A stretch of 64,000 nt of DNA from JANQHS01 sp965267505 (GCA_965267505.1 OZ254081.1:1798001-1862000), one strand, 5' to 3'. Positions 1-9,818 are shown, counted from the stretch's first letter. Program-made: numbers and translations. The notes: a model not told the origin generated them from the sequence alone.

Positions 1-1343
1 ATTCCTGGAAGCTCAACTGGTCCCTTCCGGACCCGGAAAGTCTGGCCAATATGGAAGAGTCTATCATCATGCCCAATAAGGGTCAAGGATTCTTCTTCAG
101 CCTCAGCTATGAAGAGGAAAGGCAGAAATCGATCGAAAATAATCTCTACCTGGTAGGACTAACATCAAAATATAGTTCTGAGCCGTTCGACAATAGAAAG
201 GTACTTGTTGAGCGATTGGAAAAAGAATTTCTTTTAGACCAACTCAAGGTTGACTTAAGCAGGGAGACTGGATTTTCGACTGGGAAGTACATGGAACCCA
301 ATTACATCCTGCCCTTTCTGACAGCCAGCAATTATTACTCTGAAATCGGGGAAAATCAAAAGAAAAGCTTTTGGCAGGACCAAGCCTATAAGATCGCTGA
401 GCGATCTATGTTAAAAACACGCCTCAGGATGTTGATCGAAGATTCAAAAAGTCAGCCTAAGGAATTCGTAAAGACTGAACTGGATTATAAGTTCATCGAC
501 AAAGGCATGATGAAGATCAAGGATAATGTCTATGCCCACAGGGTTGAGGTTCGCAACAAAGACTATCAGGATTTCCTCAGGTACCTATCTGAAAATAATT
601 ATGATAAGCTTTATGAATCAGCAAAGATCGATCTTGATAGGTATGAGGGTGTATCCAGGACCATGAATAAAGATTACCATTTTGGTCATTGGGACCCTCA
701 AAAGAAAGAATATGTTGAGGGCAGAGGAAGTTCCTTTTTGAAACACCCTGCGATGGATATGGATTTTGATGGAGCACTTATCTATTGCGAATGGCTTACT
801 ACCCAATACAATCAGCAGGAAGGAAGAAAATTCCAAAAGGTTAAATTCAGGCTGCCTAGTCAAAATGAATGGACCATTGCTGCCCTTGGAATGAGCGAAC
901 CACAAAGTTGGAATTGGGATGAGATCACCGTTAAGGCTCTACCCACTCCTGAGGATAAAAAATTACAGGAATTTAGCCTTAGAGGACAGGACGTATGGTA
1001 TCCTTGGTTTCATGGGGGTTGGAGCGAATACCGATTCAAGCTAAAGAATAGACATGGATGCTATTTGGCCAATATTAAAACCCCCGACACCATATCCTGC
1101 CCTGCAGGCATCAAAGGGGATGGCTTTGTATTCACTTCTCCAGTTGGAACTTATTTCTCCAGCGACAATGGGCTTTATGATATGGTTGGCAATGTGGCAG
1201 AAATGACTCAGGAAAGGGGTGTTGCTATGGGAGGTAGCTATGATCATGTTGAAAAAGAGTGCACTATACGTTCTGTAAATAAATATTCAGGAGCGGATCC
1301 GAGGGTTGGTTTCAGGTTATTCATGGAGGTCATTGAAGAATAG
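1..1343 (+). CDS. Formylglycine-generating-enzyme (SUMF1)-like domain protein, 5' end outside window
   Basis: The reading frame is open from the left edge (first full codon at base 3) and looks coding upstream of the first ATG at 51, so the gene starts before the window. The C-terminal half matches the SUMF1/FGE-sulfatase fold: WYPWFHGGW, DMVGNVAE (about residue 376 counted from the ATG at 51), GGSYD and RVGFRL occur in the usual order. I see no paired active-site cysteines of true formylglycine-generating enzymes, so a structural or lectin-like role is more likely than sulfatase activation. In Bacteroidota this fold also occurs in gliding/T9SS proteins GldJ and GldK, but nothing here proves that identity. 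A sigma factor gene follows directly. Confidence 0.75.
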   Translation, partial: SWKLNWSLPDPESLANMEESIIMPNKGQGFFFSLSYEEERQKSIENNLYLVGLTSKYSSEPFDNRKVLVERLEKEFLLDQLKVDLSRETGFSTGKYMEPNYILPFLTASNYYSEIGENQKKSFWQDQAYKIAERSMLKTRLRMLIEDSKSQPKEFVKTELDYKFIDKGMMKIKDNVYAHRVEVRNKDYQDFLRYLSENNYDKLYESAKIDLDRYEGVSRTMNKDYHFGHWDPQKKEYVEGRGSSFLKHPAMDMDFDGALIYCEWLTTQYNQQEGRKFQKVKFRLPSQNEWTIAALGMSEPQSWNWDEITVKALPTPEDKKLQEFSLRGQDVWYPWFHGGWSEYRFKLKNRHGCYLANIKTPDTISCPAGIKGDGFVFTSPVGTYFSSDNGLYDMVGNVAEMTQERGVAMGGSYDHVEKECTIRSVNKYSGADPRVGFRLFMEVIEE

Positions 1344-1344
1344 A

Positions 1345-1944
1345 TTGAAACTCTTCAGCTCATATAGCGATAAGTCCGATGAAGCCTTGATGGAATTGGT
1401 CCAAAGAGGCGATCATCGGGCTTTTTCCTCTCTTTATGATCGTTATGCCAACAGGTTGAAACGATTCTTTTTTAGAATGCTTTGGTCGGATTCTGACCTT
1501 GCTGACGATAAGGTTCATGATCTTTTTGAAAAGATCATTCAAAACCCGGATTCTTATGATCCTTCAAAACCATTTCAACCCTGGGTTTTTAGGATCGCTT
1601 CGAATATGTGTAAGAACGCCTATAGAAAAAGAGGATTTGAAGAGGAGTACAGGAGTCAACTTGAGGAGCAGGGGATAGAATTATCGAGGACCGAAGCCAA
1701 GATGGACGAGCGGATATTGAGGGACAGGATCCATCAACTGCTTGGACATATGGGAGAGGAGAGAAGAGATCTTTTCCTGATGAGATACCAACAAGAGTTC
1801 AGTCTGAAAGAATTGGCTGGGATCTTCGATACCCCTGTGGGAACAATAAAATCAAGGCTTCACAATATCAAGAAGGAATTGTCGGAAGCCATTAGTACAG
1901 AATTAAATCCATTATCATGGAAAAAGAACTTTATTCAAGATTAG
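1345..1944 (+). CDS. ECF-type RNA polymerase sigma factor
   Basis: About 200 residues with the two usual ECF regions. Region 2 (DRYANRLKRFFFRML onward) binds the -10 element and core polymerase. Region 4 near the C-terminus (FSLKELAGIFDTPVGTIKSRL) is the helix-turn-helix for the -35 element. No ATG precedes region 2. I chose the TTG at 1345, one base after the stop of the preceding gene; an in-frame TTG at 1306 would overlap that gene by 38 bp. The 3' end overlaps the next gene by 28 bp, so the pair is probably co-transcribed and the partner is a candidate anti-sigma factor. The regulon cannot be inferred. Confidence 0.9.
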   Translation: MKLFSSYSDKSDEALMELVQRGDHRAFSSLYDRYANRLKRFFFRMLWSDSDLADDKVHDLFEKIIQNPDSYDPSKPFQPWVFRIASNMCKNAYRKRGFEEEYRSQLEEQGIELSRTEAKMDERILRDRIHQLLGHMGEERRDLFLMRYQQEFSLKELAGIFDTPVGTIKSRLHNIKKELSEAISTELNPLSWKKNFIQD

Positions 1945-2474
1945 AGATAGTTCTGAGATCAGGAGAATTTCAGGACCTTTCTGAAACTGATAAGAAATTG
2001 GTACAAGAGGAATTGGGTGGCGAAAAAGGCTTTACTGACTTGAGGAAGCTCATCCTTCAGGTAAAGGATGAAGAGGTCCCCAAGGTAAAAGCAGTGGTGA
2101 AGGAGGACCTTATGAAGAGTTTTTCTGAAAAGAACTCAAAGCCTTCAGGCATTCTGAGCTATCGGACTCCTATGGTAGCTAATCTGGCTGCAATGCTGGT
2201 AATGGGCTTGGTCCTTTGGTATTTCTTGCCTCGTCAGGTGGTGGAGAAAACGGTGGTTCAAACCATTGAAGGACCTTCTGTGGTAGATACCGTATTTATT
2301 GAGAGTCCTCCGGATACCTTATACCTTGAAAAAAGGGTTTTTGTAAAGGAGCCGGTTTATATCACCAAGGTGGTTGAGAAGGAAAGAAAGCAAAAAGAGA
2401 TCAGGTCCCTGGAGGGCTTGCCATTGGAAGAGCAATCCGACCTCAGAGACCTGATCCTGAAGGGTAAGGAATAA
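1917..2474 (+). CDS. Single-span membrane protein, candidate anti-sigma partner
   Basis: 185 residues. The N-terminal ~90 residues are charged and helical, followed by one hydrophobic segment at about 91-105 (MVANLAAMLVMGLVLWYFL) and a C-terminal domain rich in Val, Glu and Lys. The start codon lies inside the sigma factor gene (28-bp overlap), which suggests translational coupling. A cytoplasmic N-terminal domain, one span and an external tail is the common plan for Bacteroidota anti-sigma proteins paired with ECF factors. No FecR or zinc-binding anti-sigma motif (HxxxCxxC) is visible, so the role rests on layout and position only. Confidence 0.7.
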   Translation: MEKELYSRLEIVLRSGEFQDLSETDKKLVQEELGGEKGFTDLRKLILQVKDEEVPKVKAVVKEDLMKSFSEKNSKPSGILSYRTPMVANLAAMLVMGLVLWYFLPRQVVEKTVVQTIEGPSVVDTVFIESPPDTLYLEKRVFVKEPVYITKVVEKERKQKEIRSLEGLPLEEQSDLRDLILKGKE

Positions 2475-2483
2475 TAAATTATC

Positions 2484-3008
2484 TCACTCCTTTTTAACCA
2501 GGAAGAAGCTAGAGATCAATGTTACTATCATACCCACCAGGTAAACAGTAACAAACATGAGAACGGTCTGTAAAGGAATGTTAGCAAAGAATTCTTTTTG
2601 ACCTTCCATTTCTAATTCGATACTTGCATGCTGTTCTGCTGGTGCATTCTCTTTGGCCTTTTCAAGAGAATACTCATAATACTTTTCTGAAAATGTTGGG
2701 TCAAGAAATTTGACATAAGCCACATTATAAATGGCGAATCCCATGGAAGGAAAAATTAGAATCAAAGCCCCGATCTTAAGGCTTTGGCCGAAGCTAAGTA
2801 TCCCATTTTGTTCTTCATCCCTATACTTCTTGATTCCATAAACCACAAATAGACATGCAATTAAAATGGTTGAATACCCTACAACCTCACCCATACCATA
2901 AGTATCTGGGCCTGCCTCAGCTCCTCCCATTAGATAGAAGATCCCGATGGAAGTGATCAATAAAAATGCGGCTGAATAAATTCCGAAACGTACTATCAAG
3001 TTTTTCAT
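2484..3008 (-). CDS. DUF4199 family membrane protein
   Basis: About 174 residues with four hydrophobic segments. Two are near the N-terminus (LIVRFGIYSAAFLLITSIG; TILIACLFVVYGIK), one is central (LKIGALILIFPSMGFAIY) and one is at the C-terminus. A charged Glu/Lys-rich loop separates spans three and four. This is the architecture of DUF4199, a Bacteroidota family of unknown function. I prefer the ATG at 3008 over the one at 3029 because the first span follows it directly. It converges on the putative anti-sigma gene with a 9-bp gap. The next gene upstream on the same strand is a membrane-anchored LuxR-type protein, and the two may form one unit. Confidence 0.8.
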   Translation of the reverse strand: MKNLIVRFGIYSAAFLLITSIGIFYLMGGAEAGPDTYGMGEVVGYSTILIACLFVVYGIKKYRDEEQNGILSFGQSLKIGALILIFPSMGFAIYNVAYVKFLDPTFSEKYYEYSLEKAKENAPAEQHASIELEMEGQKEFFANIPLQTVLMFVTVYLVGMIVTLISSFFLVKKE

Positions 3009-3106
3009 AACAATTTGATTTTTTCTCAAATCAGCTTACGCTTGGCAAACTTGACCTCACCCAAAAGTATGATTTAAAGAATTCAATTCAGAATCACCCG
3101 AAAGTA

Positions 3107-3520
3107 CTAGGCGATCAAACCCAATTCCTGGGCTTTCTTTATTGCTTCTGTTCGACGCTTAGCGTCGACCTTTATAAATAGGTTGGAGATATGGGTTTTA
3201 ACTGTGTTTTCTGATACAAAGAGCCTCTCTGCGATCTCTTTATTTGAATTACCCTCAGCCATTAATCGAAGAACTTCCATCTCCCTTTCACTGATCCCCT
3301 GTTTTTTGGGTGCCTCTGGGTCCAGTTCAATTGAAACCTCCCTTTTTGGTTTTTGGAGAAACCTATTGAAAATAATGCCCAAAGCCATGAAGGCAATTGC
3401 CATTCCTCCAACTATTATTTCAGTATCAAGGTCCAGGTTTAGCCAACTGAACTTGGAAAGCTGAACCAGCAATACCAAAGCAAGGGAAATCAGGCCAACT
3501 CTTATGATGATCCTGGACAT
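3107..3520 (-). CDS. Membrane-anchored LuxR-type (GerE) helix-turn-helix protein
   Basis: 137 residues. Two hydrophobic helices occupy about 5-20 and 36-53. A NarL/FixJ-type HTH domain fills residues 74-135, with the conserved ISEREMEVLRLMAEG, SNKEIAERLFVSENTVKTH and K-rich end. There is no receiver domain. A transcription factor tethered by a short hairpin of helices next to DUF4199 suggests direct coupling of a membrane signal to transcription. That coupling is inferred from architecture. The DNA-binding domain itself is clear. Confidence 0.88.
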   Translation of the reverse strand: MSRIIIRVGLISLALVLLVQLSKFSWLNLDLDTEIIVGGMAIAFMALGIIFNRFLQKPKREVSIELDPEAPKKQGISEREMEVLRLMAEGNSNKEIAERLFVSENTVKTHISNLFIKVDAKRRTEAIKKAQELGLIA

Positions 3521-3605
3521 GAGTCAAAGAAAAAATATTCCTAAGAAGATGCCAATCAAATACCGGAGAGGTATGTGTTTTCTTAGGATGAAATAATGCT
3601 ATTGA

Positions 3606-4232
3606 CTAATATTTAAGTAATAAGGTTGGAGAAACCTCCATCTCTTCGAAAACCAGGATATATGTCCCTTTTGGGAATCTTCTAATATCTAAACTTCCAT
3701 CCTCAGGGACATGACCCATTAAAAGGATTTTTCCCTTAGGATCTAAAATTTGATAATGACATCCAATAAGGGAGGAATTGCTTATTTGAAATTGTCCTTG
3801 GCTAGGATTTGGATAAACCCCAGGCTGAATAGTTCCAGTTCCTGAAAATATTCCCAAAGGAGAAATACTTATCCATGTGTAATTCTGAAATACGCCCGGC
3901 CTGGAATCGCATTGATCATTAATGATGTTAAAGAGGATGGTATCACCCGAGAAGCTGTAATTGTATTTCCCAGTATCGCTGGGAAGACAGCCTCCTGCAG
4001 GAAGGTCGACTATCCATACTTCGTTTGAGCTGTGGGTGTAGGTAGCGAACGAAAAGAAACTGACATTGTCAGAACTCAATGAAAGGGTATCATTTTCAAA
4101 CTTGAAATAGCGGTAGAAGACTCCAGTACTATCATAAAGCTCATAGGTTTTTCCATCTATGCTTTGAGCAGATCCAAAGCTGGAAAAAGCAAGGATGATG
4201 AAAAAGATCTTTGTAAAAATTCTCAATTGCAT
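3606..4232 (-). CDS. Secreted protein with type IX secretion sorting domain
   Basis: 208 residues. It has an N-terminal signal peptide ending near AQS (residues 1-23), a central region of about 110 residues with many aromatic and Ser/Thr residues, and a C-terminal T9SS type A sorting domain. The sorting domain shows PGVYPNPSQGQFQI, DPKGKILL and FPKGTYILVF. The family is exported across the outer membrane by PorU/PorT-type machinery and usually anchored to A-LPS. The central part resembles no family I recognise, so only the location is supported. Confidence 0.82.
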   Translation of the reverse strand: MQLRIFTKIFFIILAFSSFGSAQSIDGKTYELYDSTGVFYRYFKFENDTLSLSSDNVSFFSFATYTHSSNEVWIVDLPAGGCLPSDTGKYNYSFSGDTILFNIINDQCDSRPGVFQNYTWISISPLGIFSGTGTIQPGVYPNPSQGQFQISNSSLIGCHYQILDPKGKILLMGHVPEDGSLDIRRFPKGTYILVFEEMEVSPTLLLKY

Positions 4233-4333
4233 TGAATTTGATTTTTCTGATCTAAATATGGACTGGGGAATTCTGTTTTTGACCTCATTCTATTTGAATG
4301 GCAGAATATTAAAGCCAATGGACCTTAAGGCTC

Positions 4334-5749
4334 CTATATTTCCTTTTCCTTCCATTTTCCCCGTCGGAACAGCATGATCCCCAGTATCCCTATGAAGGAT
4401 TCCGCAACCAGGATGGACCAGTACACTCCATGAGGTCCCCAGTTTTGGTTTAATGCCAAAAAGTAGGCAAGAGGGATCTCAATCAGCCAGAAACCCACAA
4501 AATTAATCTTGGTAGGAGTCATGGTATCTCCCGCCCCATTGAAGGCTTGTGGCATAACCATTCCCCAGGCGAATATCAGATATCCATAGGATACGATCCG
4601 AAGGCAATCTGCTCCCCATCTAACTACTTCGGCTTCCTGGGTGAAGATTCTGACCAGCTCTTCATCAAAGAGTATATATACCACGGAAACAAGAAGAAGG
4701 AAAGTCATATTGAAATAACCAGTAATCCAAACAGATCTTTCCGCTCTTTCCGGTTGCTTGGCACCTAGGTTTTGACCTACCAGAGTCGCTGCCGCATTTG
4801 ACATTCCCCAAGAAGGCATCAAGGTGAAAATGAAGATCCTGACGGCAATGGTATATCCGGCAATGGCCTCAGAGCCAAACTCTGAGACTATCCTTACCAT
4901 GAATACCCAGCTAGAGGTCCCAATTATGAATTGGCCTATTCCCCCGAGAGAAGTTCTGACCAACTTCCACATGATTGGAAGCTGGATATCCATTTGCTCC
5001 CTTAGGATCCGGATATGTTTCCCGCCACGGAACAAAATGAATAACTGGAAGCTGACTCCAACTCCGCGACCAATATTGGTGGCGATGGCAGCTCCTTCAA
5101 TTCCCATTTCAGGGAAGGGCCCCAGTCCAAGAATCAGAGCAGGATCCAGAAAAATATTGATGCTGTTGGAAAGAAGAAGTACCCTCATGGCAATGGCTGC
5201 ATCTCCGGCACCACGAAAAATGGCATTGATGATGAAAATGAGCATAATAACCACATTTCCACCCAACATCCATTGAGTATAGGAATGCCCTTCGTTTATG
5301 GCCCAGTCATCTCCGCCCATCAGGATAAGGATCTCTTTTGAAAATATGAGCCCACTGATGGCGATAGGAATCGATGCGAAGATCCCTACCCAGATGGCTT
5401 GTACTCCAGCGCGGGCGGCTTCATCCTTTTTCTTTTCTCCTATCCTTCGGGCCACGAGGGCGGTGGTCCCCATTGCTAGGCCAAAGGCTACTGCATAGAG
5501 TAAGGTGAGTAGGGATTCTGTAAGTCCAACTGTGGCAACGGCGGAGGCTCCAAGGCTGGATACGAAATACACATCCACTACCGCGAATATGGACTCCATT
5601 GACATTTCCAGGATCATGGGGATAGAAAGCAAAAGGATAGCCCTTCCGAGGCTTCCCTCTGTATAATCTATCTCGGTACCCCTAATGGCATCCCTTAGGT
5701 CCCGGAGTATGTTCTTTGCTTTTGGTCTGCGGTATGAATTTTCTGACAT
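4334..5749 (-). CDS. MATE family multidrug/Na+ efflux transporter
   Basis: 471 residues with about twelve hydrophobic segments, the normal length for a NorM/DinF-like MATE antiporter. Typical features are the opening TEGSLGRAILLLSIPMI, repeated GxxxA-rich helices, the INAIFRGAGDAAIAM segment of the first half and its pseudo-repeat MPQAFNGAGDTMTPTKIN in the second half. Such proteins export cationic drugs or metabolites in exchange for Na+ or H+. The substrate cannot be predicted. It stands alone on the minus strand. Confidence 0.93.
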   Translation of the reverse strand: MSENSYRRPKAKNILRDLRDAIRGTEIDYTEGSLGRAILLLSIPMILEMSMESIFAVVDVYFVSSLGASAVATVGLTESLLTLLYAVAFGLAMGTTALVARRIGEKKKDEAARAGVQAIWVGIFASIPIAISGLIFSKEILILMGGDDWAINEGHSYTQWMLGGNVVIMLIFIINAIFRGAGDAAIAMRVLLLSNSINIFLDPALILGLGPFPEMGIEGAAIATNIGRGVGVSFQLFILFRGGKHIRILREQMDIQLPIMWKLVRTSLGGIGQFIIGTSSWVFMVRIVSEFGSEAIAGYTIAVRIFIFTLMPSWGMSNAAATLVGQNLGAKQPERAERSVWITGYFNMTFLLLVSVVYILFDEELVRIFTQEAEVVRWGADCLRIVSYGYLIFAWGMVMPQAFNGAGDTMTPTKINFVGFWLIEIPLAYFLALNQNWGPHGVYWSILVAESFIGILGIMLFRRGKWKEKEI

Positions 5750-5978
5750 CGAGCGGCAAAGGTAGAAGTCAGGTTCACAAATACATTTTTTTATTCGTCA
5801 TTCCATGGAAGCCCCTACAAAGTCTTTCACCTTGTTTAGCCGTCATTAGCCAGGCCCTATGGGATCTGGGTAATCTTGTTTCAGCTCCTTCGTATTTGCC
5901 CTTAATGAAAGGCAGAGGCGGCTGTTTATCTTGATTGAATAAAGATTCTAATAGACTGAATCATGGTTCCAAGGATCA

Positions 5979-6003
5979 AAAAAAGAGCCCTTGGGCTCTT
6001 TTT
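5979..6003 (-). terminator. Rho-independent terminator of the FG-GAP protein gene
   Basis: An inverted repeat AAGAGCCC/GGGCTCTT with a 2-base loop is flanked by A-run and T-run, so it could act in both directions. It lies about 40 bp past the stop of the minus-strand FG-GAP gene. Confidence 0.8.
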
Positions 6004-6044
6004 ATAGACGCGTGGAATGAAGTCCTTTAATAAGGAAAGGCCGC

Positions 6045-7781
6045 TTATTTTACCATCACTGGAACGGCAGTCCCTCCAGCCCTCAGAAAGATGACCTGAC
6101 CACTGAATGCCCTGAGTTTTGGGACCTCGATCCACTCCCCTGCACGGGCGCGGGAAGGGACAGCTCCCTTTAGCTCCCGGCCCATGGAGTCATAAAGACT
6201 CAGGTCAAAGACATCCTCATCACCCTGGATCTGAAATCCTTCTTCAACCGGATTTGGATAAATACGGATGGCATCTTTTCCTTGATTCAGTCCCTGAAAT
6301 AGGGAAAGCACAGTTCCTTGTCCTTCCAAAACCACATAGTTAGAATCAGCACTAAGATTTGCAAGGGTTTCCATATTCCCCGAAGGCCAATAGATGATCA
6401 AGGAATCAGCAATTGTGGCATCTGCCAAACCGAAATGAGCAGGCATCATATTCTGGCCACAATAGCCTGTTTGGGCCGATATCTCACGCATTTGGGTAAT
6501 GCTCTGCCCTCCTATGGTGGCTTTCAGAATTACTCTTGCTCCAATTGCATCCATATTTGAGGGGCCTCCTTTCAAACGCACATTTAACCAGTGGTTTCCT
6601 ATGCCCAGATCGCTTTCCAGGTTTTCGTACAGACTATTCTTCTGACCTCCATTGAAATTATTTGCGGCCATCAGGTCCAGATCGCCATCATTGTCCATGT
6701 CGCCAAAAGCGGCACCAAAGGTCCAGCCATCTTCGGTGCTTACAATTCCCGTATCTACCTTTACAAAACTTCCATCTCCCTGATTTAGGTAAAGCAGGTT
6801 ATTGAGAGTAGCACCTGTTGAATAGGCATTCACAACCAAAAGGTCCTCATAACCATCGTTATTGATATCTCCCCAGTTGGTTCCAAATGATCTGGCCCCA
6901 TCCATGGCCACGATACCTGTTGTTACTGCTGTGAAAGAATCAAGACCTTCATTCCTGTAAAGCACATTATTCTGACCAAAATTGCTGACGAATACATCCC
7001 AGTCCCCATCATTATCATAGTCCGACCAGGAACTGCTTTGGCTATTTCCAAGGTCTGTGCAAAGACCAGAAATGTTAAGTTTTGTAAAGGCTGAACTGTC
7101 ATTCCTATATAAGGTATTTGCTTCATTAGCCTCATTTGTAACAAAAAGATCAGGATCTCCATCCTGATCATAGTCGATCCAATTTACCGATCGGGTTGTA
7201 CCCGTCTCAGTAGAAGGAATTCCGGTCATCACCCTTGAAAAGCTTCCATTCCCATCGTTATGGTATAGGAAATTCTCTTTCAACCCATAGCTATTGCTTA
7301 CATAGAGATCCACCAAGCCATCCAGGTCATAGTCTCCCCAAGAACCGGTTTCGGAAAAACCATTATTGGAAGCCACCACACTCGATGAAAGAGCGTTGAA
7401 AGCTGTTCCTCCAACATTTTCATAAAGCAGGTTATCCTGGTCATACCAATTGGCTACAAATACATCGGGATGGTCATCATTATTGAAATCCGCCCAGCTG
7501 GCACCATCGGAAGGATCCCCATCGCTGGTGATAGGACTTCCGGCCATATAGGTGAATGAACCGTTTCCATCATTCCTGAAAAGCATATTGTTCTGACCAA
7601 AGGATGGCCCGTTGGTGATGAAGATGTCCTGTAATCCATCACCATTGAAATCTACCCAGGCCACAGCCCTTGAATCGGTATTGGAGCTGGTTAGGGTCTG
7701 GACTTCCAGTTTTCTGAAGATTTGAGCCTCAGAACTGAGGAAAAAGAGTGAAAGGATTAGAACGGTAATTGATCTTTTCAT
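6045..7781 (-). CDS. FG-GAP/VCBS repeat protein with ASPIC/UnbV domain and T9SS sorting tail
   Basis: 578 residues. A signal peptide (1-19) precedes at least seven FG-GAP/VCBS repeats with calcium-binding D-x-(D/N)-x-D-G signatures, such as DFNGDGLQD, DYDQDGDPD, DYDNDGDWD and DMDNDGDLD. These form a surface beta-propeller. An ASPIC/UnbV domain follows at about 400-480 (NHWLNVRLKGGPSNMDAIGARV). The C-terminal ~75 residues are a T9SS type A sorting domain (RIYPNPVEEGFQI). The architecture is typical of secreted, surface-attached adhesion or glycan-binding proteins in Bacteroidota. The ligand is unknown. The following terminator indicates a monocistronic gene. Confidence 0.9.
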   Translation of the reverse strand: MKRSITVLILSLFFLSSEAQIFRKLEVQTLTSSNTDSRAVAWVDFNGDGLQDIFITNGPSFGQNNMLFRNDGNGSFTYMAGSPITSDGDPSDGASWADFNNDDHPDVFVANWYDQDNLLYENVGGTAFNALSSSVVASNNGFSETGSWGDYDLDGLVDLYVSNSYGLKENFLYHNDGNGSFSRVMTGIPSTETGTTRSVNWIDYDQDGDPDLFVTNEANEANTLYRNDSSAFTKLNISGLCTDLGNSQSSSWSDYDNDGDWDVFVSNFGQNNVLYRNEGLDSFTAVTTGIVAMDGARSFGTNWGDINNDGYEDLLVVNAYSTGATLNNLLYLNQGDGSFVKVDTGIVSTEDGWTFGAAFGDMDNDGDLDLMAANNFNGGQKNSLYENLESDLGIGNHWLNVRLKGGPSNMDAIGARVILKATIGGQSITQMREISAQTGYCGQNMMPAHFGLADATIADSLIIYWPSGNMETLANLSADSNYVVLEGQGTVLSLFQGLNQGKDAIRIYPNPVEEGFQIQGDEDVFDLSLYDSMGRELKGAVPSRARAGEWIEVPKLRAFSGQVIFLRAGGTAVPVMVK

Positions 7782-7974
7782 GCGTTTTTATTTTTAAAGG
7801 AAAGGGGCCAAAACCGACTGAAAAAACACTTTCAACGGAGGTAGAATTAGGTATTCATATAGCGTAAAAAGTACTCCAATGCCATTTAGAGGCAGTTTCG
7901 GTTGCTTGTTGACCAAAGCCTGTCGTTGGTTGATTTTCCTGAATTTCAGCTCTACCATGAGGTATATTTGAAAT

Positions 7975-9015
7975 GTGAATACGGGAAAGCAACAAATCTG
8001 GTTTCAACATGTTGGTGTCTGGCTGTTCTACTACCTGGTTGTTACCGGTATTGCTTCTCTCTATGAAGGAGACTCCGGACGAGCCATGTTCAGTTATGCT
8101 TTACAACTTCCGGCCATGGTCCTTTCGGGCTATCTTCTTTTCTATTATTTATTTCCAAAGCTCCGAAAGGATTGGACGACCATCATTTGGATAGCAGCTT
8201 CTATCATAATCTACCTGGCTACAACGCTTTTCAATAGATGGGTAATGGCCAGCTTTATTTACCCCGTGCTTTATTCAGGAGATCATAGCTTCGAATTCTG
8301 GAACCTCTACCGCATGGCCAATCAATTCTTATTGATCTTCCTTTCCCATGCATTGTTTGGGGTCTTCAAGTCCTATACTGAACTCCAGAAAACTCAAAAG
8401 GATAAACGGGCCCTTTCCGAGGAAAAAAGACAAGCAGAGGTGTCTTTCCTAAGAGCCCAGGTCCATCCGCATTTTCTTTTCAATAGTCTGAATGCTCTTT
8501 ATTCTGAGTTGGTGGCAGGAAATTCAGATGCTCCCAATACCCTTCTTAGATTGACAGGTATCTATCGATTTATCCTGGAAGAATGCAACGAGGAAAGCAT
8601 AGCCTTGAAAAAGGAATGGAAACTGATCCGAGATTATGCGGAGTTGGAACAAAAGAGATACGGTTCCAGATTAAGAGTTGAACTGGAAGACCTGCCTCAA
8701 AGAATCCAGGAAAATAAAATTCCTCCTTTGATCTATTTTTCACTGGTGGAAAATGCTTTCAAACATGGGGTTTCAGCCCAGGAGGCTGAAAGTTTTGTGA
8801 AGATCAGGATCCAGGAGAATCAGGGAAAACTGATTCTCTTCCTTCGGAATTCACTTTTTGAAGAACAGCCAAACCTTAATGGACACCAAGGTGGGATTGG
8901 CCTGGAAAACACCAAAAGACAATTGGAATTGAGTTTTGGAAAGGACTATTCCCTGGTTCAGGAAAAAGGAGAAAACGAATACTTAACTCGCCTGGAACTT
9001 CCTTTGAAACTATGA
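7975..9015 (+). CDS. LytS/YehU-type sensor histidine kinase (pair 1)
   Basis: 346 residues. About four transmembrane helices (12-135) precede a coiled linker and the His_kinase domain (PF06580 type). The phospho-acceptor is in AQVHPHFLFNSLNALY near residues 159-175, and the ATP-binding N-box is SLVENAFKHG near 255. The start is GTG at 7975; the first helix begins about 15 residues later, so a downstream start would truncate it. The stop overlaps the response-regulator gene by 4 bp (ATGA), a coupled cognate pair. No extracellular sensor domain is present, so signal detection is probably within the membrane. Confidence 0.9.
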   Translation: MNTGKQQIWFQHVGVWLFYYLVVTGIASLYEGDSGRAMFSYALQLPAMVLSGYLLFYYLFPKLRKDWTTIIWIAASIIIYLATTLFNRWVMASFIYPVLYSGDHSFEFWNLYRMANQFLLIFLSHALFGVFKSYTELQKTQKDKRALSEEKRQAEVSFLRAQVHPHFLFNSLNALYSELVAGNSDAPNTLLRLTGIYRFILEECNEESIALKKEWKLIRDYAELEQKRYGSRLRVELEDLPQRIQENKIPPLIYFSLVENAFKHGVSAQEAESFVKIRIQENQGKLILFLRNSLFEEQPNLNGHQGGIGLENTKRQLELSFGKDYSLVQEKGENEYLTRLELPLKL

Positions 9016-9704
9016 GCCAGATCAGATGCATAGCATTGGAAGATGAAGCTCCTGCCCTGGAGATCCTGAAGAATTATCTCTCTCATTTTGAGGATTTCCG
9101 GCTCCTTGAAAGCTTTGTCAGCCCCTTTGAGGCTCAGAAATATCTTCTTAACAGCTCAGTCGACCTTATATTCCTCGACATCCAATTACCTGGATTGAAC
9201 GGCCTTGAATTCTTAAGGACTCTGAAAGATCCGCCCTTGGTAATCATCACCTCAGCCTACAGCGAGCATGGAGTAGAGGCATATGAGCAGGAGGTCTTTG
9301 ATTATTTGCTCAAGCCCTATTCATTGGAAAGATTCGCCAAGGCCCTTAACCGGGTTAGAGAACAGGGAGCTTCTAGTCCGGGGTCCGCTGCTAAGGAATT
9401 CATCCTGTTAAGGGTGGATCGTCAGAATCGCAAGGTGGACCTGGACAAGATCCGCTATGTTGAGAGCCAAAAAGAATACGTGGAACTGGATCTTGAAGAT
9501 GAAAAGCTATTGAGCAAGATTGGGATCACGGAGCTTTCGGATCAGTTACCCGATGATAGATTCATCCGTATCCATCGATCCTTCATAGTCAATAAGGACT
9601 TCATAAAAGGAATGGCTTCCAATCATGTTGATCTGGGCGATCAGCAGATCCCGATCGGTCGATTGTACAAAAAACAGGTCCAGGAAGACTGGAAAGGGAC
9701 ATAA
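9012..9704 (+). CDS. LytTR family response regulator (pair 1)
   Basis: 230 residues. The receiver domain spans 1-120 with acidic pocket EDE, phospho-acceptor Asp in DLIFLDIQLPG (about residue 57) and conserved Lys in YLLKPY. A LytTR DNA-binding domain spans about 130-228 (YVESQKEYVELD, FIRIHRSFIVN). LytTR proteins bind imperfect direct repeats in promoters and usually act on adjacent genes; the TonB-dependent receptor 114 bp downstream is the obvious candidate. It overlaps the kinase gene by 4 bp. Confidence 0.93.
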   Translation: MSQIRCIALEDEAPALEILKNYLSHFEDFRLLESFVSPFEAQKYLLNSSVDLIFLDIQLPGLNGLEFLRTLKDPPLVIITSAYSEHGVEAYEQEVFDYLLKPYSLERFAKALNRVREQGASSPGSAAKEFILLRVDRQNRKVDLDKIRYVESQKEYVELDLEDEKLLSKIGITELSDQLPDDRFIRIHRSFIVNKDFIKGMASNHVDLGDQQIPIGRLYKKQVQEDWKGT

Positions 9705-9818
9705 TTAGCCCGGCAGGGCCATATGTCGATTCAACCCCTGATTATGTAGCTTCAGCTGAAATCGCTTCTCCGCCCAGGAGCCCTGCTATTGGTTTGCATC
9801 GTGTTAAAACCAAAAGCA